Source: Myxococcales bacterium (lineage in GTDB: Bacteria > Myxococcota > Bradymonadia > UBA7976 > UBA1532). From it: a stretch of 20,875 nucleotides of DNA. Position numbers and translations under genes: made by a program. The DNA is taken from positions 1 through 20,875 of the forward strand of contig JACKDM010000070.1 in the NCBI GenBank assembly GCA_020633515.1, in the 5' to 3' direction. Each line of letters starts with the position of its first letter. The stretch's first letter is position 1. The notes beneath the pieces are model-generated. The model saw nothing but the letters and a program-made list of their open reading frames with translations, was not told the origin of the DNA and ran no database searches. Below are positions 11,025 through 20,866 of the stretch, piece after piece.

Positions 11025-12695
11025 TTGACCCGTCGCGCTGCGCTGATCGCCGGGTTGCTCGCGATCGCGTTCGGCTGCGCCGAGCGGCGGTTCCCGTCGA
11101 TCGAGCGCCGGTCGCCGCTGCCCGAGGGCGCGGCGGCGGTCACCGGGGGCGGAGTCGACACGAAGACGACCGCGGTCACGACCCGCTTCCAGACCGGGGC
11201 GCGCACCTTCGTCTTCGCGCTCATCGGCGAGCCCGAGACCCTCGACCCCGGCAAGGCGCGCGGCGTCAACGAGAACCTCGTCGTCAGCAACCTCTTCGAA
11301 GGCCTCGTCGACACCCCGCTCGGCGCGGGCGACCCGGTCCCCGGCGTCGCCGAGCGGTGGACGATCAGCGACGACGGCCTCGTCTACACCTTCCACCTCC
11401 GCCCCGACGCGAAGTGGAGCAACGGCGACCCGGTCACCGCCGAGGACTTCCGCTATAGCTGGCTGCGGGTGCTCGACCCCAAGACCGGCTCGCCCTACGC
11501 CGACATGCTCTTCCCCCTCGCCGGCGCCGAGGCGTTCTACCGCGGTCAGGGCGTCGATCCGAAGAGCGTGGGCGTCGAGGTCATCGACGCGCGGACCTTG
11601 CGGGTCACGCTCGCGCACGTCGCGCCCTACTTCCTCGAGCTCTGCACCTTCTACACCTACCTGCCGGTACACCGCGCGACCGTCGAGGCCCACGGCGACC
11701 GCTGGACGCGGCCCGAGCACATCGTCAGCAACGGCCCCTACCGGCTCGTCGAGTGGCTCTTCAACCAGCGCGTCGTCGGCGAGAAGAACCCGCACTACTG
11801 GGGCCGCGACCGGCTCGGGATCGACCGCTTCGAGGCGCTGCCGATCGAAGAGGCGACCACGATGGTGACCGTCTACGAGAGCGGCAACCTCGACTGGAGC
11901 GGCGCCGTCGACCTGCCCGCGATCAAACACGGCATCCTCTCGCGGCGGCCCGACTACCACGAGGATCCCTACCTCGGCGTCTACTTCTACCGCTACAACG
12001 TCACCGAGCCCGCGCTCGCCGACAACCGGGTGCGGCAGGCGCTCGCGATGGCGGTCGACCGCGAGGCGATCGTCAAGGTGATCAAGATGGGCATCACCCC
12101 GGCGGTGACCTACGTGCCGCCGATGCCCGGCTACACCCCCGGCGAGACCGACGTCCGCTTCGACCCCGACCGCGCCCGCGCGCTGCTCGCCGAGGCCGGC
12201 TACCCCGGCGGCGAGGGCTTCCCCCGGCTGCAGCTGCTCTACAACACCCAGGAGAACCACAAGCGCATCGCCGAGATGGTGCAGCAGATGTGGGATCGCC
12301 ACCTGGGGATCACGGTCGACCTCGAGAACCAGGAGTGGAAGGTCTACCTCAAGAGCCAGCAGGCGCTCAGCTACGACATCAGCCGCTCGGGCTGGATCGG
12401 CGACTACCTCGACCCGATGACCTTCCTCGGCATGTGGACCGAGGGCAACGGCAACAACAACACCGGCTGGGCAGATCGCGAGTACGACGGGCTGTTGACC
12501 CGTGCCCGCTTCGAGGCCGACCCCGAGGCGCGGCTCGCGCTCTTGCGTGACGCCGAGACGATCCTGCTCCAGCGCGGGCCGGTGCTGCCCGTCTACCACT
12601 ACGCCCGGGCGTACCTGCTCAACCCGGCGGTCGAGGGGTTCCGGCCTCAGCCCCAAAACCTCCACCCGATCAAGTACATCCGAAAGACTCGTTGA
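11025..12695 (+). CDS. oppA: Oligopeptide ABC transporter substrate-binding lipoprotein, copy 1
   Basis: A 556-residue SBP family 5 (OppA/DppA) protein that would capture peptides in the periplasm and deliver them to the downstream OppBCDF. The TTG start at 11025 has GGAGGAG upstream. MTRRAALIAGLLAIAFGC forms a lipoprotein-type signal with Cys18, although the -3 position is Ala rather than Leu, so lipidation is likely but not certain. The mature part has family landmarks: EPETLDPG, PGVAERWTISDDGLVYTFHL, DAKWSNGDPVTAEDFRYSW, ENPHYWG-like KNPHYWG, NRVRQALAMAVDRE and WIGDYLDPMTF. It is a paralogue of the next gene, which starts 29 nt after its stop. A C-terminal Arg/Lys-rich end (HPIKYIRKTR) matches the family's usual finish. 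Confidence 0.95.
   Translation: MTRRAALIAGLLAIAFGCAERRFPSIERRSPLPEGAAAVTGGGVDTKTTAVTTRFQTGARTFVFALIGEPETLDPGKARGVNENLVVSNLFEGLVDTPLGAGDPVPGVAERWTISDDGLVYTFHLRPDAKWSNGDPVTAEDFRYSWLRVLDPKTGSPYADMLFPLAGAEAFYRGQGVDPKSVGVEVIDARTLRVTLAHVAPYFLELCTFYTYLPVHRATVEAHGDRWTRPEHIVSNGPYRLVEWLFNQRVVGEKNPHYWGRDRLGIDRFEALPIEEATTMVTVYESGNLDWSGAVDLPAIKHGILSRRPDYHEDPYLGVYFYRYNVTEPALADNRVRQALAMAVDREAIVKVIKMGITPAVTYVPPMPGYTPGETDVRFDPDRARALLAEAGYPGGEGFPRLQLLYNTQENHKRIAEMVQQMWDRHLGITVDLENQEWKVYLKSQQALSYDISRSGWIGDYLDPMTFLGMWTEGNGNNNTGWADREYDGLLTRARFEADPEARLALLRDAETILLQRGPVLPVYHYARAYLLNPAVEGFRPQPQNLHPIKYIRKTR
12174..12223 (+). repeat. Near-identical segment shared by the two oppA paralogues
   Basis: Bases 12174-12223 match 13898-13947 at 49 of 50 positions, including an uninterrupted run of 39 (12174-12212 against 13898-13936). 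The protein encoded is ARALLAEAGYPGG followed by E or K and GFP. The match is far above the level of flanking sequence and suggests duplication with strong constraint, or gene conversion. Confidence 0.85.
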
Positions 12696-12724
12696 ACGGC
12701 GATCGGCGCCGGCTCGGAGGAGAG

Positions 12725-14419
12725 ATGAACCACATGCGCATCGCAGCCGCCTGCCTCGCGGTCCTCGCGCTCGTCGCGTGCAAGAGCGGCGACAAGGGCG
12801 AGGGCCCCAAGGATCCGACCCCCGGCACCGCCGAGACCACCGCCGCCGCGACCGCGACCGCGAAGCCCGCCGACCGCAAGGAGCGCAACGCGCGGATCTT
12901 CCTGCGCAGCCTCGGCGAGCCCGAGTACCTCGACCCCGGCCTCATCAGCGAGTCCGAGGGCGGCATCGTCACCCAGGACACCTTCGAGGGCCTCTACCAG
13001 TATGGCCCGACCCACAAGGAGTGGCTGCCCGGCGTCGCCGAGAGCCACGAGGTCTCGCCCGACGGCCGCACCTGGACCTTCCGGCTCCGCAAGGACGCGA
13101 AGTGGTCCGACGGCAAGCCGGTGACCGCGCACGACTTCGAGTGGAGCTGGAAGCGGGTCCTCGACCCCAAGACCGCCTCGCGCTACGCCGGCATCCTCTG
13201 GGTCATCGACGGCGCCCGCGAGTACAACCAGAACCCCGACAGCGACGACGAGGCCAAGGCGACCGCGCTGCGCGACAAGGTCGGGGTCAAGGCGCTCGAC
13301 GACTCGACCCTCGAGGTGCGGCTCGTCGCGCCGACGCCCTACTTCCTCCAGCTCACCGCCTTCTACACCTACGCGCCCGTGCCCCGGCACGTCGTCGAGC
13401 AGCACGGCGAGCGGTGGGCGCGCCCGGAGAACATCGTCAGCAACGGCCCCTGGAAGGTCGTCGAGTGGACGAACAACCAGCAGATCGTCGCCGAGAAGAA
13501 CACCCACTACTGGGGCGCCGACAAGCTCCCGTTCGACAAGATCATCTACCGGATCACCCAGGAGAACGAGCCGGCGCACAACATGTACCTCGGCAACGAG
13601 CTCGACTACCTCGAGAGCAAGGTGCCGACCACGGTGCTGCCCAAGTACTTCCGCGAGCGCTTCCCCGACTTCGAGGTCAGCCCCTACCTCGGCGTCTACT
13701 TCTACATGTTCAACGTCAAGAAGGCGCCCTTCGACGACGTGCGGGTGCGTCAGGCGCTCAACCTCGCGGTCGATAAGGAGAAGGTCGGCAAGTTCGTCGC
13801 CAAGGGCGGCCAGGAGGCGGCGGCGACGATCGTGCATCCGGGCCTCGAAGAGATGGGCTACGACGCGCCCGAGGGCCCCGAGTTCGACCCCGACAAGGCC
13901 CGCGCGCTGCTCGCCGAGGCCGGCTACCCCGGCGGCAAGGGCTTCCCGCGGGTCCGCATCAGCTACAACACCCTCGAAGCGCACAAGCTCATCGCCGAGT
14001 TCATCCAGCAGGAGTGGAAGAAGAACCTCGGCGTCGAGAGCGACCTCGACAACATGGAGTGGAAGGTCCTGCTCAAGAAGCAGCACGACCGCGACTTCGA
14101 GGTCAGCCGCTCGTCGTGGATCGGCGACTACCTCGACCCGCTGACCTTCCTCGACCTGTGGGAGGGCGACAACCCCAACAACCGCACCAACTGGGCGCAC
14201 CCCGAGTACGACAAGCTCATCGACGACGCCCGCAACGAGGCCGATCCCGACAAGCGCATGGCGATGCTGCGGCAGGCCGAGGAGATCTACATCCGCGAGA
14301 TGCCCTCGTTCCCCATCTACTTCTACGTCAAGACCGACCTCGTCAAGCCGTGGCTCAAGGGCTACCAGCCGCACCTGCAGGGCGTTCACCCGGCCCGCTA
14401 CTTCCGGGTCGAGCTCTGA
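12725..14419 (+). CDS. oppA: Oligopeptide ABC transporter substrate-binding lipoprotein, copy 2
   Basis: A 564-residue SBP family 5 protein, paralogous to the preceding gene. The ATG at 12725 follows GGAGG by only 4 nt; the ATG at 12734 (13 nt) is a real alternative, and both give the same signal peptide. LALVAC is a good lipobox with the lipidated Cys at residue 19, followed by a Thr/Ala-rich tether. Landmarks include EPEYLDPGLISESEGG, TFEGLYQYGPTHKEW, DAKWSDGKPVTAHDFEWSW, NTHYWG, VRVRQALNLAVDKE and SSWIGDYLDPLTF. Relative to copy 1 it has about ten extra residues near EYNQNPDSDDEAKA. Two tandem receptors served by one permease set suggest different peptide preferences, which is inference. 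Confidence 0.95.
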   Translation: MNHMRIAAACLAVLALVACKSGDKGEGPKDPTPGTAETTAAATATAKPADRKERNARIFLRSLGEPEYLDPGLISESEGGIVTQDTFEGLYQYGPTHKEWLPGVAESHEVSPDGRTWTFRLRKDAKWSDGKPVTAHDFEWSWKRVLDPKTASRYAGILWVIDGAREYNQNPDSDDEAKATALRDKVGVKALDDSTLEVRLVAPTPYFLQLTAFYTYAPVPRHVVEQHGERWARPENIVSNGPWKVVEWTNNQQIVAEKNTHYWGADKLPFDKIIYRITQENEPAHNMYLGNELDYLESKVPTTVLPKYFRERFPDFEVSPYLGVYFYMFNVKKAPFDDVRVRQALNLAVDKEKVGKFVAKGGQEAAATIVHPGLEEMGYDAPEGPEFDPDKARALLAEAGYPGGKGFPRVRISYNTLEAHKLIAEFIQQEWKKNLGVESDLDNMEWKVLLKKQHDRDFEVSRSSWIGDYLDPLTFLDLWEGDNPNNRTNWAHPEYDKLIDDARNEADPDKRMAMLRQAEEIYIREMPSFPIYFYVKTDLVKPWLKGYQPHLQGVHPARYFRVEL

Positions 14420-14493
14420 CGACGAGGCCACCCCGCACCCCGACGCCCACGACCCCGACACCCTGACGGGCCGACACCCGACCCGGAGGATCC
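14420..14493 (+). other. C-rich, G- and T-poor spacer between receptor and permease genes
   Basis: This 74-nt gap is about half C with only two or three T, made of spaced ACCCC and GACACCC-like units, and I see no strong hairpin in it. Such unstructured C-rich RNA resembles Rho-loading (rut) sequence. Partial termination here would yield more receptor than permease, as is common in ABC importer operons. The last bases, CCGGAGGATCC, supply the oppB ribosome binding site. Confidence 0.3.
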
Positions 14494-15438
14494 GTGCTCC
14501 GCTACATCATCCGGCGGCTGCTGAGTTCGGTGGTGGTCATCTTCGTGATCATCACCGCGTCGTTCTTCGTGATGAAGGTGGCCCCCGGCGGGCCATTCGA
14601 CGCCGACCGCAAGCTGCCGAGCGAGGTCAAGAAGAACATCGAGGCCAAGTACCACCTCGACAAGCCCGTCTGGCAGCAGTACCTGCTCCAGATGGAGAGC
14701 ATCGTCGTGCACGGTGACTTCGGGCCGTCGATGAAGCAGCCGGGCCGCACGGTCAACGAGATCCTCGCCGAGGGCTTCCCGGTCAGCATGGTGCTCGGCA
14801 TCCAGGCGCTCTTCATCGCGCTCTTGATCGGGCTGCCGGCGGGGCTCGTCGCCGGGCTCAAACAAAATACCTGGGTCGACTACACGGTGATGACGGGGGC
14901 GATGGCCGGCGTCTCGGTGCCCAACTTCGTGCTCGGGCCGCTGCTCATCTGGCTCTTCGCCATCAAGATGCAGTGGTTCGACGCGGCGAACTGGGCCGGG
15001 CTCTCGGCCGGGATCGGGCCGCACCTCGCGACGAGCTTTCTGCCGAGCCTCACCCTCGGCATGTACTTCGCCGCCTACATCGCCCGCCTCACCCGCGGCG
15101 GCATGCTCGAGATCATCCGCCAGGACTACATCGGCACCGCCCGCGCCAAGGGCCTCGCCGAGCAGATCATCGTGCGGCGCCACGCGCTCAAGGGCGCGAT
15201 CATCCCGGTGGTCAGCTACCTCGGCCCCGCGTTCGCCGGCATGCTCACCGGCTCGGTGGTCATCGAGAAGATCTTCAACATCCCCGGCCTCGGCACCCAC
15301 TTCGTCAACTCGGCGTTCAACCGCGACTACCCGCTCGTGATCGGCACCATCGTGCTCTACTCGGCGCTGCTCGTGCTGCTCAACCTGGTGGTCGACATCC
15401 TCTACACCGTCCTCGATCCGCGGGTGAGCTATGACTGA
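14494..15438 (+). CDS. oppB: Oligopeptide ABC transporter permease OppB
   Basis: A 314-residue inner-membrane permease of the BPD_transp_1 family. The GTG start at 14494 has GGAGGA six bases upstream and begins MLRYIIRRLLSSVVVIFVII, the standard first transmembrane helix of OppB/DppB. The periplasmic segment follows with PGGPFDADRKL and HGDFGPSM, then about five more helices. The EAA coupling loop, DYIGTARAKGLAEQIIVRRHAL (reads ~211-232), contacts the ATPases. The C-terminus FNIPGLGTHF ... LDPRVSYD is typical, and the length matches the family. It overlaps oppC by 8 nt, implying coupled translation. Confidence 0.97.
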   Translation: MLRYIIRRLLSSVVVIFVIITASFFVMKVAPGGPFDADRKLPSEVKKNIEAKYHLDKPVWQQYLLQMESIVVHGDFGPSMKQPGRTVNEILAEGFPVSMVLGIQALFIALLIGLPAGLVAGLKQNTWVDYTVMTGAMAGVSVPNFVLGPLLIWLFAIKMQWFDAANWAGLSAGIGPHLATSFLPSLTLGMYFAAYIARLTRGGMLEIIRQDYIGTARAKGLAEQIIVRRHALKGAIIPVVSYLGPAFAGMLTGSVVIEKIFNIPGLGTHFVNSAFNRDYPLVIGTIVLYSALLVLLNLVVDILYTVLDPRVSYD

Positions 15439-16789
15439 GCCGATGCACGACGGGGGCGGGCCGCGCGGCGAGTCGCTCGAGGCCCCGCCGGCGCGCGGCG
15501 AGAAGATGGCGCTCGAGAAGGGCACGAGCCTGTGGGCCGACGCCTGGAAGCGCCTGCTCAAGAACAAGGCCGCGCTCACCGGCGCGGTCATCGTCGCGCT
15601 GATGGGGATCACCGCGGTCTCGTTCGAGCTGATCAGCGCGCACGTCACCCGCTTCCGCTTCGACGAGCAGCACCTCTCGGCGCAGCCCAAGCCGCCCGGC
15701 GCGCGCAGCGTGCCCGAGACGCACTTCCGCCTCGACGCCGGCATGAAGCAGCACTTCGGGCTCATCGACGCCGACGGTGACGGCCGCGTCGAGCGCGAAG
15801 AGCTCGCCGCCGCGATGCGCATGGGCGAGTTCAACACCCTCGACACCGACGAGAGCGGCTACCTCTCGGCGGCCGAGCTCGACGACGCGCCGATCAACCT
15901 CATCCGCGACGACGCCGGCGAGACGCTGCGCATCTTCGACGAGGACGGCGACGGCAAGCTCTCGCCCGAGGAGGCGCAGGGCGCCGAGATCACCGAGATC
16001 ATGCCCCGCAGCGAGGCGCGCTTCTTCATCCGCAAGTTCGACCGCGACGAGGACGACGCGCTCTCGGCGGCCGAGTTCCCCGGCATGCCGCTGCCCGAGA
16101 CCCACTACTTCGGCACCGACGAGCTCGGCCGCGACATGCTCACCCGCGTCGTGATGGGCGCCCGCGTCTCGCTGCTCGTCGGCTTCATCGCGACGATCGT
16201 CAGCTTCATCATCGGCGTGGTCTGGGGCGCGACCGCCGGGTTCCTCGGCGGCAAGGTCGACAACGCGATGATGCGCTTCGTCGATGTCATGTACGGGCTG
16301 CCGTTCATGTTCCTGGTGATCCTGTTGATGGTGATCTTCCAGGACATGCCCGCCGACCAGAAGCTCTACCTGCTCTTCATGGCGCTCGGCGCGGTGCAGT
16401 GGCTGACGATGAGCCGCATCGTGCGGGGGCAGGTGATCTCGCTCAAGGGCCGGGAGTTCGTCGAGGCGGCGCGCGCGATCGGGGTGAGCAAGCGCAAGAT
16501 CATCTTCCGCCACCTCATCCCCAACGCGCTCGGGCCGATCATCGTCTACGTCACGCTGACGGTGCCCGCGGTCATGCTCGAAGAGGCGTTCTTGAGCTTC
16601 CTCGGCCTCGGCGTGCAGGCGCCGTACGCCTCGTGGGGATCGCTCGCCGCCGAGGGCGCCAAGGCGTTCCGCGAGTACCCGTGGCTCATCGTCTTCCCCG
16701 GCTCGGCGCTCGCGATCACGCTGTTGTCGCTCAACTTCTTCGGCGACGGCCTGCGCGACGCCCTCGACCCGCAGGTGCGCAAGGACTGA
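15431..16789 (+). CDS. oppC: Oligopeptide ABC transporter permease OppC with inserted EF-hand domain
   Basis: A 452-residue inner-membrane permease, about 130-150 residues longer than usual OppC. Residues ~1-47 are cytoplasmic (SLWADAWKRLLKNKAAL), and TM1 is ~48-70. An unusual insert (~75-220) contains four EF-hand loops. The conserved HYFGTDELGRDMLTRVVMGARVSL (~225-248), further transmembrane helices and the EAA loop FVEAARAIGVSKRKIIFRHL (343-362) follow. It ends normally with NFFGDGLRDALDPQVRKD. The ATG at 15431 overlaps oppB by 8 nt; no better start is seen. The permease core shows no loss of conserved segments, so it is probably functional. By the family topology the insert would face the periplasm. 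Confidence 0.96.
   Translation: MTEPMHDGGGPRGESLEAPPARGEKMALEKGTSLWADAWKRLLKNKAALTGAVIVALMGITAVSFELISAHVTRFRFDEQHLSAQPKPPGARSVPETHFRLDAGMKQHFGLIDADGDGRVEREELAAAMRMGEFNTLDTDESGYLSAAELDDAPINLIRDDAGETLRIFDEDGDGKLSPEEAQGAEITEIMPRSEARFFIRKFDRDEDDALSAAEFPGMPLPETHYFGTDELGRDMLTRVVMGARVSLLVGFIATIVSFIIGVVWGATAGFLGGKVDNAMMRFVDVMYGLPFMFLVILLMVIFQDMPADQKLYLLFMALGAVQWLTMSRIVRGQVISLKGREFVEAARAIGVSKRKIIFRHLIPNALGPIIVYVTLTVPAVMLEEAFLSFLGLGVQAPYASWGSLAAEGAKAFREYPWLIVFPGSALAITLLSLNFFGDGLRDALDPQVRKD
15767..16075 (+). other. Four EF-hand calcium-binding loops within oppC
   Basis: Twelve-residue EF-hand loops in the OppC frame: DADGDGRVEREE (residues 113-124), DTDESGYLSAAE (138-149), DEDGDGKLSPEE (170-181) and DRDEDDALSAAE (204-215). 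Each has acidic or Ser ligands at positions 1, 3, 5 and Glu at 12, with a hydrophobic at 8. Only loop four lacks Gly at position 6. Each is flanked by amphipathic helical segments, for example MKQHFGLI before loop 1 and ARFFIRKF before loop 4. The spacing of 25, 32 and 34 residues fits two EF-hand pairs. Confidence 0.93.
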
Positions 16790-16791
16790 CC

Positions 16792-17854
<1,063 letters not shown>

Positions 17855-17862
<8 letters not shown>

Positions 17863-18919
17863 CGTGCTGCTCGACGTGCGCGGGCTCAAGATGCACTTCC
17901 CGATCTACAAGGGCGCGCTCCTGCGCCGCGAGGTCGCGCGGGTCAAGGCGGTCGACGGGCTCGACTTCCAGGTCTACGCAGGCGAGACGCTCGGGCTCGT
18001 GGGCGAGTCGGGCTGCGGCAAGTCGACGACCGGGCGGGCGATCCTCCAGCTCTACCGGCCGACGGCGGGGCAGGTCTTCTTCGACGGCACCGAGCTGACC
18101 GCGCTCGACGGCGAGCGGGCGCTGTTCCCGCATCGCCGCAACATGCAGATGATCTTCCAGGACCCCTACGCCTGCCTCAACCCGCGGCTGACCGTCGGCG
18201 ACATCATCGCCGAGCCGCTCGAGACGCACGGGCTCGTGGCGAGCAAGAACGAGGCGCGGGAGAAGGTGCAGGCGCTGATGGTGCGCTGCGGGCTCAACCC
18301 GCAGTATGTGCGCCGCTATCCGCACGAGTTCAGCGGCGGCCAGCGCCAGCGGATCGGGATCGCGCGCGCGCTCGCCACCAACCCGCGCTTCATCGTGTGC
18401 GACGAGCCGATCTCGGCGCTCGACGTCTCGATCCAGGCGCAGATCATGAACCTGCTGCAAGACCTGCAGGACGAGCTCGGGCTGACCTACCTCTTCATCG
18501 CCCACGACCTCGCCGCGGTGCGCCACATCAGCGACCGCATCGCGGTGATGTACCTCGGCAAGATCGTCGAGCTCGCCGAGTCGAGCGCGCTCTACGACGC
18601 GCCGAAGCACCCCTACACCCAGGCGTTGATCTCGGCGGTGCCGATCCCCGATCCGGCGGTCGAGGCGACCCGGGAGCGGATCGTGCTCGAAGGCGACGTG
18701 CCGAGCCCGATCAACCCGCCGACCGGCTGCCCGTTCCACACCCGCTGCCCGGCGCGCAAGGCGCACCCCGAGATCGCCGATCGATGCGTCGACGAGGTCC
18801 CGCGGCTGCAAGCGGCCGGCGAGGGCGGGCACGCGGTGGCGTGCCACCTCTACGACATCGAGGAGCCGTCGTCGGCGCGGCTGCACGACGAGATGGCGGC
18901 GGTGCAAGCGCCGCTCTGA
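17855..18919 (+). CDS. oppF: Oligopeptide ABC transporter ATPase OppF
   Basis: A 354-residue partner ATPase of OppD. Walker [10 protein letters not shown] (50-58), Q-loop [13 protein letters not shown] (~99-111), signature [12 protein letters not shown] (159-170), Walker B FIVCDEP (179-185) and switch His217 (IAHDLAAV) are present. The C-terminal domain carries [11 protein letters not shown] and two later cysteines, as in OppD. The insert [15 protein letters not shown] near residues 22-36 is typical of OppF. The ATG at 17855 has GAGGAG 7 nt upstream and overlaps the oppD stop by 8 nt; a GTG at 17780 in frame would add 25 residues encoded by the palindrome and is less likely. It is the last gene of the operon, ending 6 nt from a convergent gene with no visible terminator hairpin. 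Confidence 0.97.
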
Positions 18920-18925
18920 CGGCGC

Positions 18926-20866
18926 TCAGGGGGCCGCGCCGGCCTCGCCGTCCCGCGGCGGAGTCGATTCTCGCTCGCCCGCCGCGCCGTCCCTCGCCTC
19001 ACCCGCGCCTGCCTCACCCTCCAGCGCCCGCAGCGCCGCCTCCCGCTCGGCCGCGATCTCCCGCATCCGCCGCGAGATCTCCTCCTTGCGCCACCACGCC
19101 AGATCGACCTGCCCGAACAGCGCCTCGCCCGCGAACGCGTCGAGGTTGGCCTGCGCCGCGCCGCGCAGATCGGCCGCGAGCGACTCGACGAGCGCGGTCT
19201 CGGCCGCGAGCGCCTGCCGCAGCCGCGCGGCCTCGGGCAGCTCGGCCTCGACCACCCGCGCCAGCCGCGCCCGGAAGACCTCGCCATACTGCCCGAGCGC
19301 CGCCCGGAAGCGCGCCAGCCGCCCCCGCAGCCGCTCCGCGCTCGCCGACAGCGTCGCCGCCTCCTCGGCCGGCAGCCCCGCGAACTGCCGCTCCACCTCG
19401 TCGATCCGCGCCCCGAGCCGCGCCGCGAGCGCCTCGCCGTCGCGCACCGTCGGCAGCGACTCGCCCGCCGCCGCCAGCCGCGACAGCGCGCCCGCCGCGA
19501 CCTCGGCCTCGGCGAGCGCCTCCTCCTGCCACACCAGCTCCGCCTCGATCTGCCGCGCCCGCCGCGCGTCCTCGGGCGCGCTCCACGCCAGCGCCGCCGC
19601 CGGGAACAGCCGCCGATCGCCCGCGAGCTGCCCGTCGAGCTCCGACCGCCGCCGCGCCATCGCCGCTTCGAGCGCCCGGTAGCGATCGCGCGCCGCGTCG
19701 TACTGCGCGTCGCGCGCGAGCAACTGCGCCTGCCACAGCGCGAGCTGCGCCGCGGACAGATCGTCGCCCCGCCCGGCGAGGAGCTGGTCGATGAGTCGCA
19801 CGCACCACGCGTACTCACCGAGCCGGAACAGCACGAAGGTGCCCTCGGCGAGCGCCTCGGCGAAGTCGGGGTCGCCGCGCGGGACCTCGCGGTAGTAGCG
19901 CCACGCGCGCGCGTCGTCGCCGTCGGCCGCCGCCATCCGGGCGAGCGCGAGGTGGATCACCGCGCCCATGCGCCGCAGCGCCCGCCGCGGATCGTCGGCG
20001 CTCGCCGCCTCGGCCTGCGCGGCGGCGGGGTCGAGGTCGAGCGTCGTGACCTCCCGCGCCGGTCCGGCCGCTGACGGCGCCTCGATCGGCGGCGGCGCGT
20101 CGAGCTCGACCGCCGCCCGCGCCGCCCACGCCGCGCGCGCGTCTTCGAAGGCGGCCGCCGCGTCGAGGGTCTTGCCCTGCTTGAGCGCGACCACCCCGAG
20201 GAAGTAGCGCGCCCGCAGTCCGTCTGGCCCATCGACCGGGATCGCGGCGAACGCGGCCGCCGCTTCGTCGAGCGCGCCGCTGCGGAACAGCGCGCGGCCG
20301 TGGTTGTAGGGCAGCGAGAGCTCGTCGGCGGTCGGCTCGGCCGGCGCCGCGATGGCCTGCGCGCGCTGCCACCACGCCTCGATCCGCTCGATCGGCTCGC
20401 CCTCGCCGGCGCGCGCGAGGTACAGCGCGAACCGCCGCCGCCACGCCGCCGGGCTCTGCCGCGGGCTCTGGAGCGCCTCGCGCAGCGCCTCGACCGCGGC
20501 GCGGCGCAGCCCGATCGCCCACAGGCTCTCGCCGAGCAGGCTCATCGCCTCGGGGTGCGCCGGGTGGTCGCCGAAGCCGGGGCGGGCGACGAGGTCGAGC
20601 AGCAGCATCGCGGCGCGGGGGTGGTCGCCGGTGTAGGCGGCGACCTCGGCGCGGGTGAGGCGCTCGACGGGGCCGGTGCCGGTCGCGTCGAGCGCTTCGG
20701 CGAGGCGGCCGCGGGCGAAGTCGAGCTGGCGGTTGATCCCGCGGAGCGCGTCGACGAGCTCGGCGGTCGAGGGCGCGGTCGCGGCGGCGGGCACTTCGGG
20801 CGGCGCGGCGGCGGCCGGGGCGGCGAGGCTGATCGCGAGGGCGAGGATCGGGGCTCGGCGGCGCAT
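18926..20866 (-). CDS. Exported TPR and coiled-coil protein of unknown function
   Basis: A 646-residue protein. The ATG at 20866 has GGGAG just upstream, and MRRRAPILALAISLAAPAAAA is a clear signal peptide without a lipobox Cys, so a periplasmic location is expected. Repeated helix pairs resembling TPRs occur at ~60-135 (AAYTGDHPRAAMLLLDLVARPGF), ~190-250 (RALFRSGALDEAAAAFAAIPV) and ~305-410 (GTFVLFRLGEYAWCVRLIDQLL). From ~420 to ~610 it is Ala/Glu/Arg-rich and mostly helical, probably coiled coil, including the distinctive FGQVDLAWWRKEEISRRM near residue 585. The last ~35 residues are Gly/Glu/Arg/Pro-rich and likely disordered. Exported TPR proteins of this style occur in myxobacterial envelope and gliding machinery, but I cannot assign it to one. 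It is convergent with oppF; upstream context lies outside the window. Confidence 0.88.
   Translation of the reverse strand: MRRRAPILALAISLAAPAAAAPPEVPAAATAPSTAELVDALRGINRQLDFARGRLAEALDATGTGPVERLTRAEVAAYTGDHPRAAMLLLDLVARPGFGDHPAHPEAMSLLGESLWAIGLRRAAVEALREALQSPRQSPAAWRRRFALYLARAGEGEPIERIEAWWQRAQAIAAPAEPTADELSLPYNHGRALFRSGALDEAAAAFAAIPVDGPDGLRARYFLGVVALKQGKTLDAAAAFEDARAAWAARAAVELDAPPPIEAPSAAGPAREVTTLDLDPAAAQAEAASADDPRRALRRMGAVIHLALARMAAADGDDARAWRYYREVPRGDPDFAEALAEGTFVLFRLGEYAWCVRLIDQLLAGRGDDLSAAQLALWQAQLLARDAQYDAARDRYRALEAAMARRRSELDGQLAGDRRLFPAAALAWSAPEDARRARQIEAELVWQEEALAEAEVAAGALSRLAAAGESLPTVRDGEALAARLGARIDEVERQFAGLPAEEAATLSASAERLRGRLARFRAALGQYGEVFRARLARVVEAELPEAARLRQALAAETALVESLAADLRGAAQANLDAFAGEALFGQVDLAWWRKEEISRRMREIAAEREAALRALEGEAGAGEARDGAAGERESTPPRDGEAGAAP

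Noticed and set aside
8294..11314. 1006-codon minus-strand frame opposite the membrane protein gene
   Set aside because: Arg/Glu/His-rich translation without domain features, while the plus strand encodes a signal peptide, discoidin-like domain and membrane helices.
18397..19794. Plus-strand frame of 465 codons running from oppF into the antisense of the TPR gene
   Set aside because: Overlaps oppF out of frame and then gives Pro/Arg/Ala low-complexity text opposite an exported TPR protein.
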